Below are positions 6,228 to 8,208 of a DNA stretch of 8,208 bases, piece after piece; position 1 is the stretch's first letter, and each line of letters opens with the position of its first letter. The DNA is from Desulfurobacteriaceae bacterium. GTDB taxonomy: Bacteria > Aquificota > Aquificia > Desulfurobacteriales > Desulfurobacteriaceae. The translations under genes were made by a program, and so were the position numbers. The notes below the pieces were generated by a model. That model had not been told where the DNA came from. It was given only the letters and a program-made list of their open reading frames with translations, and did not search any database. The stretch is from positions 1 through 8,208 of the forward strand of contig JAMOPR010000252.1 in NCBI GenBank assembly GCA_027064485.1, given 5' to 3'.

Positions 6228-6841
6228 AAAGAGGTGGTAGAGAAGTTCTTAAGAATGTTAATTTTTTTCTTCAAGAGAGAGAAAAGGTTTTTATTATCGG
6301 TCCCAACGGTTCTGGTAAAACGACTTTTGCTGAAACTTTAATGGGATTTGTGGAGTTTGAGGGGGGGATTTTTTTTAAAGGGAAGAGGATGGAAGGGGAG
6401 GAGGATTTTTACAGTTTGAGGACTAAAGTTGGTTACGTTTTCCAGAATCCGGATGACCAGCTGTTTTCTCCTACCGTTGAAGAGGAGCTGGCGTTTGCTC
6501 CTATGAACTTGGGTTATAGTAGAGGTAAAGTAAAAACTTTAGTTGAAAGTGCTTTGGAAAAGTTTGGAATACGGCATTTGAGAGATACTCCTATATACAA
6601 ACTTTCTGGTGGTCAGAAGAGACTTGTTTCTATTGCTGCCGTTATGACGATGAATCCTGAAGGTCTTATATTGGATGAGCCTACGAACGGTTTGGATGAG
6701 GAGAACTTTCTTATGTTGGTTGATTTTCTTAGAAGCGTTGAAAAAGCAGTAATCGTTATTACCCACGATAAAAACCTTATTGACGCTCTTGACTGGAAGA
6801 AGTATTACTTAAAGGATGGCTATTTAACTTTCGTCAAATAG
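6194..6841 (+). CDS. cbiO: CbiO/NikO, ECF transporter ATP-binding protein
   Basis: This 215-residue ABC ATPase powers the importer. Motifs in order: Walker A GPNGSGKT (36-43), Q-loop QNPDDQLF (84-91, the ECF/Cbi-type Q-loop), signature LSGGQ (137-141), Walker B GLILDEPT (157-164) with E162, D-loop GLDE, and H-loop ITHD with H191. It is shorter than many CbiO proteins (about 240-280) but complete in catalytic motifs; what is missing is C-terminal. The A-loop region KRGGRE (12-17) lacks the usual Tyr/Phe that stacks on adenine. The ATG at 6194 is preceded by GGTGGAG. The 34-base overlap with cbiQ implies coupled translation. Its end overlaps the opposing nuclease gene by 18 bases. Confidence 0.95.
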   Translation: MELIRTENLSVKRGGREVLKNVNFFLQEREKVFIIGPNGSGKTTFAETLMGFVEFEGGIFFKGKRMEGEEDFYSLRTKVGYVFQNPDDQLFSPTVEEELAFAPMNLGYSRGKVKTLVESALEKFGIRHLRDTPIYKLSGGQKRLVSIAAVMTMNPEGLILDEPTNGLDEENFLMLVDFLRSVEKAVIVITHDKNLIDALDWKKYYLKDGYLTFVK

Positions 6842-7297
6842 CTCCCTTATCAATTTCTCCCACTGTTCTTCACAATCTTCTCCTTCACATCTATCTAACG
6901 GAATGCTGGAGGCTTTTTCGATGACTTCTCTTTCTACGTAGATGGGAGCACCTACGCGAACAGCCATGTTTATTGCATCGCTTGGTCTTGCATCTATTCT
7001 TATCACTTCACCATCGGGTCTTTTGACTTCAATTACTGCGAAGTAGATGCCTTTGTCAAAATCGTTAATTACCACTCTTTCAATCTCTCCGCCGAATGCT
7101 GCTAAAAGTTCTCTTATTAAATCGTAGGGGAAAGGTCTTGGTGGGACTGCACCCAAAAGTTCTGTTTCGAGGAGTTCTGCTTCCCACATTCCTACCCAGA
7201 TGGGAATGGCGAATCGCTCTCTTGCGTTGCCTAAAATAATGATAGGCATACCGTTCATCCTGTCTTGGGTGATTCCTATTACGGATACTTCTACCAT
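6824..7297 (-). CDS. Bifunctional nuclease family protein (DUF151/BFN)
   Basis: The 157-residue protein carries the complete DUF151 domain: MVEVSVIGI at the start, MPIIILGNARERFAIPIWVG (17-36), and RPSDAINMAVRVGAPIYV (104-121). Family members have been reported to have DNase and RNase activity (plant BFN1 relatives), but the role in bacteria is unclear. The short acidic tail after residue 125 has a C-x4-C pair (CEGEDC) and no UVR motif. The ATG at 7297 follows AGGAGAAG with good spacing. It overlaps the upstream toxin-like gene by seven bases, so it is the last gene of the miaB string. Its stop lies within the end of cbiO on the other strand. Confidence 0.93.
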   Translation of the reverse strand: MVEVSVIGITQDRMNGMPIIILGNARERFAIPIWVGMWEAELLETELLGAVPPRPFPYDLIRELLAAFGGEIERVVINDFDKGIYFAVIEVKRPDGEVIRIDARPSDAINMAVRVGAPIYVEREVIEKASSIPLDRCEGEDCEEQWEKLIRELFDES

Positions 7298-7644
7298 GAT
7301 GACTTCTCCTGTAAATAGTGTTTTATCTTTAAAATAAACTTTTCTATGCTCATTTCACCACATGGAGTATTAATGTGTTCTTCTGGGTTTTCAAAAGGGT
7401 GTTCGTGACAATCGTTTTCCAATTTATCGAATCCGTAGATTCTTTTATTATTTTGTATTAGGGCTAATAAGAACTTGTCTTTCTGCATATTAAAGTAAAC
7501 CTGTATGTAAGTTTCTTTGTTAACTGTGAGTCTTGCTTTTAAGGTTATATCGGTATAGTCAAGGTTTTTTATTTTTAGATTGTATTTCTTTCCCAGTTTA
7601 TATAGAGTTCCCTTTATCTCTTCAATTGATGAGAAACTTTCCAC
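7291..7644 (-). CDS. TumE/DUF6516-like putative toxin of a type II toxin-antitoxin pair
   Basis: This is a 117-residue cytosolic protein. The N-terminal half has strand-like segments (ITLKARLTV, TYIQVYFN, KFLLALIQ), followed by RIYGFDKLENDCHEHP (68-83), then H90 and a helix SIEKFILKIKHYL (99-111). An early-strand region, a W/F-D segment, then HxHP...H and a final SIEEF-like helix is the layout of the TumE/DUF6516 toxin family, probable nucleases. Assignment is by recollection of this pattern, not a search. An ATG at 7704 would add 20 residues but has no ribosome site; the GTG at 7644 has GAAGGAG eight bases upstream and is preferred. It overlaps the antitoxin-like gene by 31 bases and the DUF151 gene by seven, a tight coupling typical of such pairs. 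Confidence 0.65.
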   Translation of the reverse strand: MESFSSIEEIKGTLYKLGKKYNLKIKNLDYTDITLKARLTVNKETYIQVYFNMQKDKFLLALIQNNKRIYGFDKLENDCHEHPFENPEEHINTPCGEMSIEKFILKIKHYLQEKSSW

Positions 7645-7919
7645 TTCTGGAGCTCCTTCAGTTTCTTTTCGCAGTAATGTATTCCTTCTATTGCGTGTTC
7701 CCATTCTATGTAGTCGTTTTCTACTTCCCAGGAGTAGTTGTGCTTTTCTAAAAGTTTTGATTTTTCAAATTCTTCAAACGGTAGTTTGTATTTTTCTTCA
7801 AGAGTTCTTTTTATCTTCTTATATTTTTGCAGTTTCCTCTTTAGTTCTTTTTCAAGTGCTTCTATGACTAATCTGTAAGGAAAAACCTTAAAGAAATTTT
7901 CTTTAATTTCTGTTTTCAT
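7614..7919 (-). CDS. Putative antitoxin, coiled-coil EF/EWE-motif protein
   Basis: The 101-residue, highly charged, mostly helical protein has a long Lys/Glu helix (about 16-44), KYKLPFEEFEKSKLL (44-56), then WEVENDYIEWE (64-74) and a final helix. The 'KYxxxFEEFE ... E-x-DYxEWE' signature is common in small antitoxin-like proteins encoded just upstream of DUF6516/TumE-type toxins in thermophiles and archaea; this is recollection. No ribbon-helix-helix or HTH DNA-binding domain is evident. The ATG at 7919 is preceded by GAAGGAG six bases upstream. The gene overlaps miaB by 17 bases and the toxin-like gene by 31 bases. Confidence 0.65.
   Translation of the reverse strand: MKTEIKENFFKVFPYRLVIEALEKELKRKLQKYKKIKRTLEEKYKLPFEEFEKSKLLEKHNYSWEVENDYIEWEHAIEGIHYCEKKLKELQKWKVSHQLKR
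7653..7659 (-). promoter_or_regulatory. Ribosome binding site of the toxin-like gene
   Basis: GAAGGAG on the minus strand, eight bases from GTG7644, lies inside the antitoxin-like gene. It decides the GTG start and lets the toxin be translated separately from the antitoxin. Confidence 0.65.
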
Positions 7920-8208
7920 TTTTATCTCCTTCGTAGTGTTGTCCTTCCAAAAAGAAGGGGGTGGCTTTTGTGATTTTCACTTTAACGATTTTTCCTATCA
8001 GATTTTCATCTCCTGTAAAGTTAACGACTTTGTTGTCTTTCGTTCTTCCTGTTAGTTTGTCTCCCCATTGGCTTTTGCCTTCGACTAAAACTTCTTCCAC
8101 TTTATTGAGTTTTTTAAGGTTTTTCTCTTCTGCCTGCTTTTTGATTAATTCCTGTAATATTTGTAGTCTTCTGTTCTTCTCCTCTTTTGGGACGTTATCT
8201 TCCATCTG
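7903..8208 (-). CDS. miaB: MiaB C-terminal part (tRNA ms2i6A methylthiotransferase), 5' end outside window
   Basis: The last 101 residues and the stop are present; the radical-SAM core lies beyond the right edge. MiaB adds the 2-methylthio group to i6A37 in tRNAs that read U-starting codons. QMEDNVPKEEKNRRLQ is the usual linker after the radical-SAM domain. It is followed by a TRAM RNA-binding domain: VEEVLVEGKS, LTGRTKDNKVVNF, and DLIGK-like ENLIGKIVKVKITKATPF. The GRTxxNKVVNF motif separates MiaB from MtaB and RimO. The final EGQHYEGDKNENRN tail overlaps the antitoxin-like start. The ATG near 8205 is internal and not the true start. Confidence 0.93.
   Translation of the reverse strand, partial: QMEDNVPKEEKNRRLQILQELIKKQAEEKNLKKLNKVEEVLVEGKSQWGDKLTGRTKDNKVVNFTGDENLIGKIVKVKITKATPFFLEGQHYEGDKNENRN

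Noticed and set aside
7533..7867. Plus-strand hydrophobic open frames opposite the toxin-antitoxin pair
   Set aside because: The Phe/Leu/Val richness is the expected antisense of Lys/Glu-rich coding sequence; there are no ribosome sites.
1..8208. CRISPR array, tRNA genes, insertion sequences
   Set aside because: No spaced direct repeats, cloverleaf sequences, transposase genes or terminal inverted repeats were seen on reading both strands.

Overview
The window looks like chromosome of a thermophilic, chemolithotrophic Aquificota-type bacterium, possibly Desulfurobacteriaceae. This is an inference from protein style, very tight gene packing and the gene set (NapF-type ferredoxin, nickel ECF transporter, SurE, N-terminal coiled-coil porin). 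No rRNA or other strong taxonomic marker is present. Coding density is very high: most neighbours overlap by 1 to 34 bases, and only two real gaps exist (about 90 and 107 bases).

Left block, minus strand (1-2067). A four-gene string reads right to left: a small three-helix membrane protein (PnuC/SemiSWEET-like), surE, a YqaA/VTT membrane protein, and a napF-like polyferredoxin cut by the left edge. All are coupled by overlaps or one-base gaps. A separate minus-strand gene (2158-3447) encodes an outer-membrane porin with an N-terminal coiled coil.

Centre, plus strand (3555-6841). A five-gene transporter operon has the order NikK-like, CbiM/NikM, NikL-like, CbiQ/NikQ, CbiO/NikO. This matches the described NikKMLQO type of energy-coupling-factor importer. 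The short leader has no room for a cobalamin riboswitch, so nickel is favoured over cobalt. Imported nickel would plausibly serve [NiFe] hydrogenases, which fits a hydrogen-oxidising, nitrate-respiring lifestyle together with NapF. The porin and this operon are divergent and share a 107-base region holding a 19-base inverted repeat, a second 11-base perfect palindrome and a good sigma-70-like promoter. The two transcripts may therefore be controlled by one regulator.

Right block, minus strand (6824-8208). The 3' end of miaB (tRNA methylthiotransferase) is followed by two small overlapping genes and a bifunctional nuclease (DUF151). The two small genes look like a type II toxin-antitoxin pair: an EF/EWE-motif coiled-coil antitoxin and a TumE/DUF6516-like toxin with an HxHP...H motif. 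They appear to be embedded in a housekeeping operon, and this is the most interesting find of the window. The nuclease and cbiO genes converge and overlap by 18 bases, with no terminator between them.
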